A stretch of 64,000 nucleotides of DNA from Nectonema munidae. Taxonomy: Eukaryota; Nematomorpha; Nectonematoida; Nectonematidae. This document shows, piece by piece, positions 27,701 to 32,469 of this stretch. The notes below the pieces were generated by a model that was not told the origin of the DNA, did no database searches, and was given only the letters and a program-made list of their open reading frames with translations. Both the position numbers and the translations under genes were made by a program. The DNA is taken from NCBI GenBank assembly GCA_030549495.1, contig JAUIRK010000971.1:296001-360000 (forward strand). The letters are read 5' to 3'. The stretch's first letter is position 1; the number at the start of each line of letters is the position of its first letter.

Positions 27701-27755
27701 CTGCCTGCAACTGTGCCAACTTTGAGTCAAACGCACGAGATTCTTTATCGTTTCT
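570..27755 (-). CDS. CCDC186: CCDC186 (golgin) gene, 11 joined exons, both ends outside or unresolved
   Basis: This is a spliced gene on the minus strand, joined from exons 27465-27755, 25819-25938, 25659-25763, 25524-25607, 16818-16904, 16584-16726, 13527-13674, 13313-13475, 10288-10497, 6418-6587 and 570-760. Every junction has AG/GT borders and every phase fits, giving about 571 codons with no stop. Order and content match remembered vertebrate CCDC186: a MKYAQTEK block (human MKYVRGEK-like), NKWTMDKVNME (human VKWAQNKLKAE), SCEKDLEACRKNEAELLQFT (human QKDIEGSRKRESELLLFT), RRDLTKQLK (human IKDLTKQLQ), a Ser-rich linker, then ILIEKIVKLQ and KKNEKLDFI (human MLIERIVRLQ and RKNEKIEFM). The family is a long coiled-coil golgin (C. 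elegans CCCP-1) bound by RAB-2 at the trans-Golgi and needed for dense-core vesicle maturation. The conserved tail after KKT lies beyond the left edge. The N-terminal region, poorly conserved and disordered in vertebrates, is not securely placed. Introns reach about 8.6 kb and are filled with repeats. Confidence 0.82.
761..2254. other. CCDC186 intron, unrecognised moderately G+C-rich patch
   Basis: Between about 1.0 and 2.2 kb the sequence is less AT-rich than most introns here, with words such as CACTCTAAAAGAAGTAGCAC and CAGTAAATGCTAGCACGG. No open frame of note and no family match was found. It may be a very old element. Confidence 0.35.
1990..2014. repeat. (GAAT)n microsatellite
   Basis: TGAATGAATGAATGAATGAA continues for about 25 bp. 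It is short, in a CCDC186 intron-side region left of the Tc1/mariner relic. Confidence 0.85.
2255..3532 (+). mobile_element. Tc1/mariner-superfamily relic
   Basis: A degenerate plus-strand transposase is visible in pieces. An N-terminal helix-turn-helix-like part (VHFYPNGKSQVEISKNFELA) lies near 2.53 kb. A catalytic-type segment FLDEVGFNLVSRPKRER lies near 2.96 kb. ARSRNISVVVAINKK lies near 3.06 kb and LPLYSPS near 3.22 kb, in the usual DDE/D order. Imperfect inverted ends (TAGTAAACTTGGTCAAACA on the left against TAGAAAGTTATATAAACAT read from the right) give about 1.28 kb, normal for the group. Several stops and frameshifts break the frame. Boundaries are approximate. Confidence 0.62.
3539..3678. 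mobile_element. short TTAA-flanked MITE, copy 1
   Basis: TTAACCCATTAAGTACC at the left end is mirrored by GGGACTTAATGGGTTAA at the right, with TTAA at both borders. The internal CAGACGAT motif recurs in other copies in the window. TTAA targets and CCC-starting ends are typical of piggyBac-type elements. It abuts the Tc1/mariner relic. Confidence 0.6.
3679..5161. other. CCDC186 intron, unrecognised sequence
   Basis: The part 3.9-4.7 kb is relatively G+C-rich (GGACAGGCTAAAGTATTAGA, CTCTGGCCACGCTAC) and non-repetitive within the window. GGCAATGCTTC and AGCTGTAATCAAGG words occur, the latter also near 190. It gives no readable protein. An old mobile element is likely but unproven. Confidence 0.3.
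5162..5298. mobile_element. short TTAA-type MITE, copy 2
   Basis: CTAACCCTTTCATGGACAAT, followed by CACCAGTGGCC, opens the copy, and CCCCTAAAGGATTAA closes it. The opening matches the inverted end of the copy at 31367-31481 (TTAACCCTTTCATGCAAAAT, then CACCAGTGTCC). The left TTAA is altered to CTAA. Confidence 0.5.
5359..5492 (-). mobile_element. tRNA-derived SINE, copy 1
   Basis: Read on the minus strand it runs from GGGGACGTGAGTAAGGTTGG through a B-box-like GGGTTCGATCCC to GCACAATTGCGCC (plus-strand reading) and an ending of AAAAACACCCC. It matches the copies at 11.5, 18.4 and 48.0 kb over its whole length. The A box is TGGTTAGATG-like. Confidence 0.7.
5846..6174. mobile_element. hAT-like MITE with AGTGTCGAA repeats, TSD gcattatg
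   Basis: GGACAGAATGTCGAAAG near the left end is mirrored by CTTTCGACATTCTGTCC near the right end. Within each arm AGTGTCGAA and AGACAATG recur. GCATTATG occurs at 5838-5845 and again at 6175-6182, which fits an 8-bp duplication. The outermost few bases are not symmetrical, so the exact ends are uncertain. Confidence 0.55.
6418..6587 (-). CDS. CCDC186: CCDC186 exon, Ser-rich linker
   Basis: The exon has 2 nt plus 56 codons, with acceptor TTTCAATAG and donor GTATTATT. The open segment is too short to stand out alone. It begins NQSASLCNSLESFDSFSQ and includes HSSHNNGILSPLSNDYPFHS before ending SSQLFDINS. Its start phase fits the single leftover base of the 10288-10497 exon, and its phase-0 end fits the exon at 570-760. 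The vertebrate protein has a comparable Ser-rich, non-helical linker at this place. Confidence 0.76.
6588..7560. other. CCDC186 intron, mostly plain AT-rich
   Basis: Apart from the repeat at 6835-6965, nothing is recognised. The G+C-richer words near 6.94 kb (GGGCGACTTTTCAGCCGGAT) have no partner. Confidence 0.4.
6835..6965. repeat. dispersed repeat shared with 57.96-58.09 kb
   Basis: This is the first copy of the pair described at 57955-58085. It is slightly G+C-richer at its right side (GCGCCGCTGACGGCTACAT). No coding capacity or defined ends are visible. Confidence 0.48.
8344..8525. mobile_element. hAT MITE (CAGCGTTTTTCAAAC family), copy 1, right end lost
   Basis: CAGCGTTTTTCAAACTGTGG opens the copy, followed by GTCGCGTGAAAAATAAAATG and ATAAATAGTCGATGCTGAAT. 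It matches the copy at 28.8-29.0 kb over about 180 bp. The inverted right end seen in that copy is missing here, where the array begins. Confidence 0.65.
8526..9027. repeat. degenerate tandem array with an inverted terminal unit
   Basis: A unit containing CAAATAATTCTAAAGCACTA and CAAAAAAGA recurs near 8547, 8671, 8766 and 8887. It is mixed with short AAAACACC and AAAACATC steps. At the right end the same unit appears inverted: near 8950-9020 the minus strand reads CACGGCAAATAATTTTAAAG followed by AAGATGGTTAGACTAAAAAC. The left arm has GAGGGTTAGATAAAAACCCC. The whole block could therefore fold back on itself. Confidence 0.6.
10288..10497 (-). CDS. CCDC186: CCDC186 exon, conserved DLTKQL segment
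   Basis: The exon has 2 nt, 69 codons and 1 nt, with acceptor CTTTTTAG and donor GTAAGTTT. VTDLVSELTQYKDLLSKEK leads into RRDLTKQLKAVNKRCEEL, matching human HASSIKDLTKQLQQARRKL. It then turns into a small-residue and Ser-rich stretch (ASSAAGLRGSLASCNGTSSL), as in the vertebrate protein. Its G+C content is clearly above that of the surrounding intron. A near-perfect hairpin lies about 80 nt before its acceptor. Confidence 0.86.
10580..10627. repeat. near-perfect hairpin, 20-bp arms
   Basis: ATAAATTTCACGAAAATGTC and its inverse with one change enclose an 8-nt loop. It lies about 83 bp upstream of the acceptor of the CCDC186 exon at 10288-10497. Confidence 0.7.
11528..11674 (+). mobile_element. 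tRNA-derived SINE, copy 2
   Basis: GGGGCGTGAGTATAGTTGG with A-box-like GGTTAGATGCCGG is followed by the B box GGGTTCGATCC. A body then follows with TTCGATATAAGCGGCGCAAT and a 3' end CTACGGTACCATTACCAT. It is nearly identical in layout to the copy at 48.03 kb. It lies in a CCDC186 intron on the opposite strand. Confidence 0.72.
11745..12066. mobile_element. worn hAT-like fragments
   Basis: CCAGGCGTTCTTAACTAGGG at 11745 and TAGAGATGGAACGATGCATC near 11949 both resemble terminal repeats of hAT elements. The second is followed by GAGTATCC and GAGTACTTC steps. Neither has a convincing partner. Confidence 0.3.
12468..12499. repeat. perfect hairpin, 14-bp arms
   Basis: GATATCAAAGTTAA and its exact inverse TTAACTTTGATATC are separated by GGCA. 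It lies in the CCDC186 intron between exons 13313-13475 and 10288-10497. Confidence 0.75.
12500..13312. other. CCDC186 intron, nothing recognised
   Basis: Plain AT-rich sequence without repeats, frames or structural signals that I can support. Confidence 0.5.
13313..13475 (-). CDS. CCDC186: CCDC186 exon, coiled coil
   Basis: The exon has 54 codons plus 1 nt, with acceptor AATTTTAG and donor GTATGCG. The peptide starts NASLNSNAVYQENEALKQ and ends NTEFALR. It is continuous in phase with the preceding exon (49 codons, phase 0 end), and the leftover G completes a Val codon in the next exon. It is charged and heptad-rich. Confidence 0.8.
13527..13674 (-). CDS. CCDC186: CCDC186 exon, conserved coiled coil
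   Basis: The exon has 1 nt plus 49 codons, with acceptor TTCAATGCAG and donor GTAATTC. Its core SCEKDLEACRKNEAELLQFT matches human QKDIEGSRKRESELLLFT position by position in most residues, and NTQLMLENKELSE matches NAQLQSESNSLQS. This is one of the strongest anchors for naming the gene. The next exon follows after a 51-nt intron. Confidence 0.86.
13675..16199. other. CCDC186 intron, mostly nothing recognised
   Basis: Only the unpaired pogo-like end at 14451 stands out. A patch at 15.12-15.33 kb (CACATTGCAGCTCCAATATC, CCGCAAAATGACACGAATTC) is more complex than its surroundings but could not be named. Confidence 0.4.
14451..14960. mobile_element. possible pogo/Tigger-type end
   Basis: TACAGTCACGCCTCGTTTAT resembles a pogo/Tigger terminal repeat beginning CAGT after a TA target. 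No inverted partner was found to the right, so only one end is supported and the right limit given is arbitrary. Confidence 0.25.
16200..16462 (+). mobile_element. LINE-type 3' tail with (GAT)n end
   Basis: The segment is richer in G+C than its surroundings (CTTGCTGCACACATCAAACT, CCTCGTTCCGTCGCACGGGC) and ends in TTGATGATGATGATGATGAT. Short GATG-type tails are typical of RTE-like LINEs, and the LINE ending at 60980 has the same. No reading frame is preserved, so it may also be a SINE that uses such a LINE. Confidence 0.42.
16584..16726 (-). CDS. CCDC186: CCDC186 exon, coiled coil
   Basis: The exon has 47 codons plus 2 nt, with acceptor ATTCTTAG and donor GTACTTC. The peptide starts IGTMERECLSKAKNIDIL, and the two leftover bases complete a Glu codon with the next exon. 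It corresponds to the IINRQKAEIQNLLDKVK region of vertebrate CCDC186. A LINE-type 3' tail ends about 120 bp beyond it at 16.46 kb. Confidence 0.76.
16818..16904 (-). CDS. CCDC186: CCDC186 exon
   Basis: The exon has 29 codons, phase 0 to 0, with acceptor ATATTTAG and donor GTTACTC (weak but GT). The peptide starts YQSSIADTFDSLQKNYLE and ends FEDYNFK. It is 91 nt upstream of the next exon. It is a coiled-coil type segment without a diagnostic motif, supported by phase and clean borders. Confidence 0.68.
17670..18430. repeat. dispersed repeat related to 20.7-20.9 and 26.0-26.4 kb
   Basis: The part 17920-18060 (TTGCTTGCATGCAATTTTGA, GAAATTGGCACGCACAATGC) matches 20770-20890. The part 18090-18425 (TGATCTATACGCTTTCTTTC, ATAACCATCATGCAAATCAT) matches 26100-26400. 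It is therefore an older, longer member of a non-autonomous family with hAT-like ends elsewhere. No clear ends or duplication could be read here. Confidence 0.5.
18450..18586 (+). mobile_element. tRNA-derived SINE, copy 3
   Basis: The head is slightly altered (CAGTGGGGTTGGTTAGATGC), the B box is changed (GGCATCGATAC), and the body reads TTCGATACAAGCGGCGCAAC with a 3' end near 18586. It joins directly to the end of the dispersed repeat at 17.67-18.43 kb. Confidence 0.66.
19838..20448 (+). mobile_element. Tigger/pogo relic with CENP-B-type helix-turn-helix
   Basis: The right terminal repeat is clear (TATATCGAGGGTGCACTG, followed by TA). The left end is worn (CCCGATTTAACGCC). Inside, from 20191, ATGGAAAACGCTCC opens a frame with PKRKRNVSKK. 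After one frameshift it reads IIEFHQSRLMASQQVIAEHF and VKRRTVGDILKEKEKF with one stop, the typical start of a Tigger transposase. The DDE domain is absent, so this is an internally deleted copy. Confidence 0.65.
20564..20616. repeat. imperfect (GTAT)n microsatellite
   Basis: Steps of GTATGTAT run through this stretch, most regular at 20596-20616. It lies inside the hAT element at 19.7-20.9 kb, right of the Tigger relic. Confidence 0.75.
21821..22186. mobile_element. hAT MITE (GCGGATGC-rich), perfect 8-bp TSD
   Basis: AAGAGATGTATCGGATATCC at the left and GGATGTAAAAAAATTCACAT followed by CCGATACATCTCTA at the right are inverted. CTTTGAAG occurs at 21813-21820 and 22187-22194 without a change. 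The interior is full of CATCCGC and GCGGAT steps. It is a 366-bp deletion form of the element at 44.0-44.8 kb. Confidence 0.75.
22300..22547. repeat. low-complexity homopolymer-rich stretch
   Basis: Runs of T, C, A and G alternate here (for example eleven T then six C, eight G then six T, and a long A-rich run to 22540). It borders the left end of the hAT element at 22556. Such sequence is prone to assembly error. Confidence 0.7.
22556..24621 (-). mobile_element. hAT transposon with ZBED5-like transposase, TSD ttttaggt
   Basis: CAGCGGTTCTTAAC starts at 22556, and its inverse GTTAAGAACCGCTG ends at 24621. TTTTAGGT (22548-22555) and ATTTAGGT (24622-24629) are the duplication with one change. 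The 2.07-kb element carries a broken transposase on the minus strand. The left flank is a poly-A-rich low-complexity stretch. Confidence 0.8.
22568..24225 (-). pseudogene. decayed hAT (ZBED5-like) transposase
   Basis: The frame begins near 24.22 kb with a BED-type zinc finger: CVFCMEVLSKESMKENKFKR then HLETKH, with C-x2-C and H-x4-H ligands visible. Next come KEKKPHTIGEDLVKPAAIDM and EIPLSNDTVHSRIVDMSNDI, which are hallmarks of ZBED5-type proteins. HSEVLWLSQGKVLQRLLETR lies near 23.3 kb. The C-terminal dimerisation part AFESDFKTETLSSFW, LSFPTMYLCETGFSARMAV and KNKYRNRLSPEH lies at 22.6-22.8 kb. Several frameshifts and stops separate these blocks, so no active enzyme is encoded here. The order matches the family from end to end. 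Confidence 0.8.
25524..25607 (-). CDS. CCDC186: CCDC186 exon
   Basis: The exon has 28 codons, phase 0 to 0, with acceptor TTCAAATAG and donor GTATCTTT. The peptide starts KLRNVNGDPTTQDEFKL and ends LEVSKSK. Conservation is low here, as in the matching part of other family members, so the assignment rests on phase, borders and position between better conserved exons. An 8.6-kb intron full of repeats follows. Confidence 0.7.
25659..25763 (-). CDS. CCDC186: CCDC186 exon, coiled coil
   Basis: The exon has 35 codons, phase 0 to 0, with acceptor TTTTTTGATAG and donor GTATTT. The peptide starts ATRVKLLLESNTVETLQ and ends FSELNKNIL. It corresponds to the ETKDKLKETTTKLTQ region of the human protein. 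It is short and typical of the small exons of this gene. Confidence 0.8.
25819..25938 (-). CDS. CCDC186: CCDC186 exon, coiled coil
   Basis: The exon has 40 codons, phase 0 to 0, with acceptor CTCTTAG and donor GTAAAT. The peptide runs from NKENTQLHEEIQKLKIEL to MEREGHD. The segment NKWTMDKVNMEREGHD matches the human VKWAQNKLKAEMDSHK block, one of the best conserved stretches of the family. It lies only 55 nt upstream of the next exon. Confidence 0.82.
25976..26495. repeat. dispersed repeat, second copy, hAT-like ends
   Basis: CACTGATTCCTAAACTTTTC begins the segment and CCAATTTTGGGAAGCACG ends it, imperfectly inverted. The flanks CATTACAA and CATTACAC may be an 8-bp duplication. The interior matches 18.09-18.43 kb. 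It begins only 38 bp before the CCDC186 exon at 25819-25938 on that strand, within the intron upstream of it. Confidence 0.48.
26615..26722. mobile_element. short TTAA-flanked MITE, copy 3 (diverged)
   Basis: TTAACCTGTTTACC at the left and GGTTGTTAA at the right frame a 108-bp segment. It contains AATCAGACGATATCTA and later AAGACGA, closely like the interior of copy 1. Confidence 0.45.
27465..27755 (-). CDS. CCDC186: CCDC186 exon (most 5' secure exon), coiled coil
   Basis: The exon has 97 codons and is phase 0 at both ends. Its acceptor is TTTTTGATAG at the upper end and its donor GTAAGTG at the lower end. The peptide starts RNDKESRAFDSKLAQLQ and ends ISLKFQQK. It is strongly heptad-like and charged. 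IVMKYAQTEK lines up with the MVMKYVRGEK region of vertebrate CCDC186. What precedes it is uncertain, because no phase-compatible upstream exon is clearly conserved. Confidence 0.82.
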
Positions 27756-27918
27756 CTATCAAAAATACAGTGTGCATTTCGTAAAATATTACTACACCAA
27801 ATTAAAAACGAAGGTAAGAACAACTATTCACTATATAAATCCTTGACAAATAACGATCCAAAAGGATGCGAATGGCTGGGACCAGGAGTTGTGATGATAT
27901 CCTAGTGATGGTTTAAAG

Positions 27919-28045
27919 CAGAGCTGGGGAAACTTTTTGGCATAGTGGGCGAAAAATTACAAAAATCAAGGTCCAAAGCAGATCACAATACCAACTATTA
28001 ATACTGTGTAAATCTTGTATATAGCATCTAAAGTAGTGATGGGAC
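27919..28045. mobile_element. possible hAT ends (unpaired)
   Basis: CAGAGCTGGGGAAACTTTTT at 27919 and TAGTGATGGGACGATTAACC near 28034 look like hAT terminal repeats. No inverted partners with matching duplications were found, so these are fragments at best. Confidence 0.28.
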
Positions 28046-28813
28046 GATTAACCAGAAATCGTGAGAATCATGTTTTTTTTAAATATAGGAATGAGAATAT
28101 GTTCCGATCCTAAGTTATGCTTTAATTGACATAAATGAATATGACTTTTCCTAAGTAAGGGATAATACATTTTTATAGGGGAAAATTTACTTTTTACATC
28201 TGGATATATCAGTGTGCGGGCACTATAAAAAAAGCTAGCCTTCACCCTTGGTTTCCTTCAACCATTTTCTTCAACTAGGTTTCCGCCCCTTGGTTTAAAG
28301 GTGCACCCAATAATCCTTTGAAGAATGCAGGATTCTTTACTCGTTATTCTCGTTTGTTTTATAAATGATCACTCTTTGCATTGCCATAAAATTTTTTACT
28401 AATTTGAAAAGGAGACAAATGTCTCCTTCTTCATACCCCCTTGAATCATGTGGTTCCTCTACTGCAGAAAAATGGTCTTTTAGTGAGGTTTACAGCTGAA
28501 AAATACTAAGTTTAAGGCAACCACAGACTTTTAAGAATAATTAAAACATAAACAGTATTACAGGACGAAAAGGCATAAAAATGATCATATTTAAAATTTT
28601 GAAGAAAGCATGCTTATTGAAAAAAAATGATTTACATGAGTTCTCAAAAAGAATTTATATATAACAATCCAGTACCAAAAATAAAAATCTCAATTTTTTA
28701 AAAAGAACTATAGTCAGATATACTTAACTCAAAGAGCTGTTTTAATGGATTTTTTCCATGAAAGTGATAACACTGGGCTGCATTTGAAAAATTCATGAGG
28801 TGGGGGTTTCTTA

Positions 28814-29028
28814 GCTGTCTGTTTTCAAACGGTGGGTACCGACCCTTAAGTGGGTCGCGTGAAAAATAAAATGGGTCGTGACAAAAAAGAAAGGACATAT
28901 AAATAGTCGATGCTAAATAAATGAACCTCGTGATCAGAGTTTGTCTTATTACACCTAAGTATTATGGGTCGCGATGCAAACTGTGGTTCTTGCTATGGGT
29001 TGGAGTAAAAAAAGTTTGAAAAACGCTG
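28814..29028. mobile_element. hAT MITE (CAGCGTTTTTCAAAC family), copy 2
   Basis: CTGTCTGTTTTCAAACGGTG at the left pairs with GTTTGAAAAACGCTG at the right. The interior matches copy 1 (8344-8525) closely. Flanks GTTTCTTA and GTTTAGTA may be a worn 8-bp duplication. Confidence 0.63.
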
Positions 29029-29798
29029 GTTTAGTAGATGGGCACATCGGGATGATCGCTGGTACATGTCATGTACCACGAGATGAAAAAGAAATTTAAG
29101 TGTGAAAAAAGATATGTAAAAAAACACGGGCATATACTCTTTTTCTTTGCGTCAGGGCGGACATTTAAATGGCCAGAGAGCATGTGGGTGTATTAAAATA
29201 CATCGTAAGGAATTGACCGAAATATTTTCGGTAAGGCTTGCCAATGTCTAAGATGATTTTTAATGAACGAATATGGGACCTGATTTTAAGTCAAAAATGC
29301 CAATATTTTACCTGAATGTCCGCTTAAAATGCAATATCAAAAATTTCTGACGTGATCGAACAAACTGGATAACATTTTTGAGATCAACATGCAAAATACA
29401 CATAGAAAAGCTTAATAATACGCAAACCTCAAAAACTAGGGAGGGTAGTGTAATCGATTACTAAAAGAATTTAGCTCTCGACGAGAAAAAAACCCTGCCC
29501 CCGATTCTGTTGTTGTTGAAGAGATGTAAAGAAAGAGAAAGACAGAAAAAAAGGAATACATCGAAGGAAGAAAATGACAGAATTAGCCGGAAGCGGGAAT
29601 TACGTTAAATCGTATCATACGACATATGAAGTATCACAATAACACAATTCTTAATCGGATAGTTATACGGATAAATATTCCAAAGTATAAATTTTTATTT
29701 GCTTTCTTGTCGTCTATCTATATAACTATATTTGAGTTGTTGTAATTTAAATAATATGATATATAAATTGTTCTTTTATTTAAAAAGAAAATATATAC

Positions 29799-29957
29799 TT
29801 TAAAGGGAAGTGTGCTTTTAAAGGAAGATAAAAAGGAGCCATTGTTTGGAGAAGCGTCCTCATGTACCAATATGTCAACACAACAACATAAATCTTCAAT
29901 CGTCTGCTGAATGATCAAACTTTCATCAAACATTTCCTTATGTAATAAAGTTTTCAT
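29799..29957 (-). CDS. candidate first or N-terminal exon, possibly of CCDC186
   Basis: The open segment has 53 codons. It runs from an ATG with an in-frame TAA 9 nt upstream to a GTATAT donor in phase 0. The peptide starts MKTLLHKEMFDESLIIQQ and ends FLSSFKSTLPFK. It lies 2.0 kb upstream of the first secure CCDC186 exon and its end phase fits. I see no family match. It could be the start exon of CCDC186, whose N-terminus is poorly conserved, an unrelated exon, or chance. Confidence 0.33.
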
Positions 29958-31366
29958 GAAGAATTAAGCATCGCATAATTTCGAAGCAGTACTATAAAAG
30001 AAAAGAGGTAAATGAGAAGAAATTTCTAACATTGATAGATATTTTTGTAAATTTTAAAAATGAATATTCTATAGACTAACATATTTCTTAATACTTTTTT
30101 ATCCAAATTCTTGATATTTAACCTTTTCTTTTTTATATTGTAAGCACAGTTGTGAGGTCTGAGATTTTAAGGGGATAGAAGTCGGCATCTAATAAATTTG
30201 GTAGACCAAATGGATTTTTTTATGTACTAAAAATGTTTTTTTGCGTTTTATAAATTCAAAAAAATAAGTTTAATTTTTATAAGCATATCTGTCAAAGCTG
30301 GAAGTAATAGTTAGATTTAAATGTTTTAAATTGTTAAGTATTTGGAGTCGGAGCAGTGGCGGACCTATCTTCTCTAAGTGCTTCTTAATTAGCATTTTAG
30401 TTTAATTAAAATTAGTTTCCTAATCGTTTTCTAACTATAGCACGCATGATTAGTAACAATACTAATAGTCAAGATACCTTGTAATCGAAATTATAAATTC
30501 ATTTTAAAAAACATTACGTAGGTGCATAATAAAATGAAAATGTACCTCGAGTAAAACTATTACCAGCTTTAATTATTCTTGAGTATCCTCTTGCATTTAT
30601 AAACCTTATTCCTCATAAAGTAGTCTTTGGCATTTCAATATTAAAAAAAATTCTTTCTTTCTCATTTACTTTAAGGCAATTAACTTAACCAAATTAGTTT
30701 TTCTTTCTGAAAGTATTTTGTAATCAAATTTAATGACAATCTGTATTATATTTTTTAAAATGCATGAAATATATGCACAAATTTTTAGCTTAGTCTTTTT
30801 GGAAAAAAACATAATTCAAAAATTATTACGAAGCTTATAAACGAGTTGCCTTTTTTTCAAAATACACATTTAAATGCTTGAAAACTTGTACTCGATTAAT
30901 TATAAGGCAGGGCTGAAATCTAAATGTTCTACTTCCCTCAGTATTATGCATATATCTCGTTTTTTTATTCATTTGTCCCGACTAATCACAAAATAGTAGT
31001 TCATCTAAATTATCCACCTAAAAAAGAGAATCTAAAATGAATAAAAGGCTAATCAATTTTCAACTATCTATTTACTAGATTTAAAAATAGTGTGTTTGAG
31101 TGTGACAAAGTATACCGTTTGAGCATTTGATTAACTAATAATCAGTGAAAATTTATTGAAGGCAATTATTTGAATATACTTACTCTTTTAAAAATCTTGT
31201 TGAAATATTTAAAATGCTATAGCCCTTACTTAGCAAAAACTCTTTCACAAAATTTAAATGTATTCAAAAGATTGGCTCCAATGATTGAAGTAGGTTTGAT
31301 TAAATTGAAAATAATTTGCTAATTTATTGTATGTATTTTTTAATGAAATAAAAATTACAATTCAAA

Positions 31367-31481
31367 TGAACCCTTTCAGGTATGGGTTTTCTATCGTCTG
31401 CTTTCTTTCTCAATGAGTTTTTATATAAATTAAGCAGAGGATTTTTGGACACTGGTGTCCCATTTTGCATGAAAGGGTTAA
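31367..31481. mobile_element. short TTAA-type MITE, copy 4
   Basis: TGAACCCTTTCAGGTATGGG at the left and CATGAAAGGGTTAA at the right form inverted ends, and the interior has ATCGTCTGC. The right end matches copy 2 in reverse. The left TTAA has changed to TGAA. Confidence 0.52.
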
Positions 31482-32469
31482 GAAAAAAGTTCAGGTAGAC
31501 AAGCACAAATTTAACTTAGATTTTATAGAAAATGATTTAACCTGTATTTTAATCATAACATATAAAAGTCCTTTTTTATTCAATATAATTTGTTTTTAGT
31601 GTGTCCTCATGTAAAAATATGTATATTAGTAGAATTTAGGAGTATCCTATCTAAATCGATTAAAAGATATAAAAAAAAATATTATAATTAATTAAAATAT
31701 ATTTAATAATCTTTTTTTATTAATCGATATTTACACACAAAGGACAATAATTTTCTCATAAAAAGAGGTCTGACAAGATGAAATAGGTATTGATACATAT
31801 GTCAAATTAAAATTCATCAAAACAAAAAAAACATTAGAAAAATTTAAATAAGCGGAAGTAAAAAAAGTATACATAATATTGTATTTCCAAAACAAATTAT
31901 ATAATACTATTCTGGAACTTTAACAAAAATAATGCCATGAATTAGTTATACTAAAACAAATAGATAAAAATTATCTTTTCAAAATCTCTAAAATAAAATG
32001 TTGGCCTAATATAATTGTTTTTTCAATGGTTATTAATGAGAGCCATATGTATTTTAAAATATGTTTCAGATTATATTATTGAAGCAGGGTAAGGGATCTT
32101 TTTCAATTATGGGAAATTATTACAATTGACAATAGCTAATCCTTAAACCACTAAATCAGAACTTCTATAATTTGGATTTTAAGTAAAATCAAAATAAAAT
32201 TAAACACAAATTAATTAGATTACGCTTTTATAAAATGCTATTAGCTTCGTAAAAGTGTCTAGAGAAATAATTATGTAAGAAACTTTAACTTTAAAGAATT
32301 GCCTTTTGATCATCATACGTTTTCTATAAAGTGGCGGTTGAAGTAGAAAATATTTGATAATTTAAGGAAAATATATTATTACGCAATCATCATCAGTAGT
32401 TCAACTGACTTAAATGATTTCATTTGAAATAATAAAAATTATTCATTTGTAGGTACTTTGCAGTCAACT

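Larger units (their letters stand above)
29029..32469. other. sequence upstream of CCDC186, nothing firm
   Basis: It contains the candidate exon 29799-29957 and the MITE at 31367-31481. GCGGACATT near 29.16 kb and its inverse near 29.32 kb may be the ends of a short element. The stretch 30.0-31.3 kb is plain AT-rich. Confidence 0.35.

Noticed and set aside
29153-29330. A MITE with GCGGACATT ends
   Set aside because: Only about nine bases are inverted and no target duplication was seen, so it was not listed as an element.
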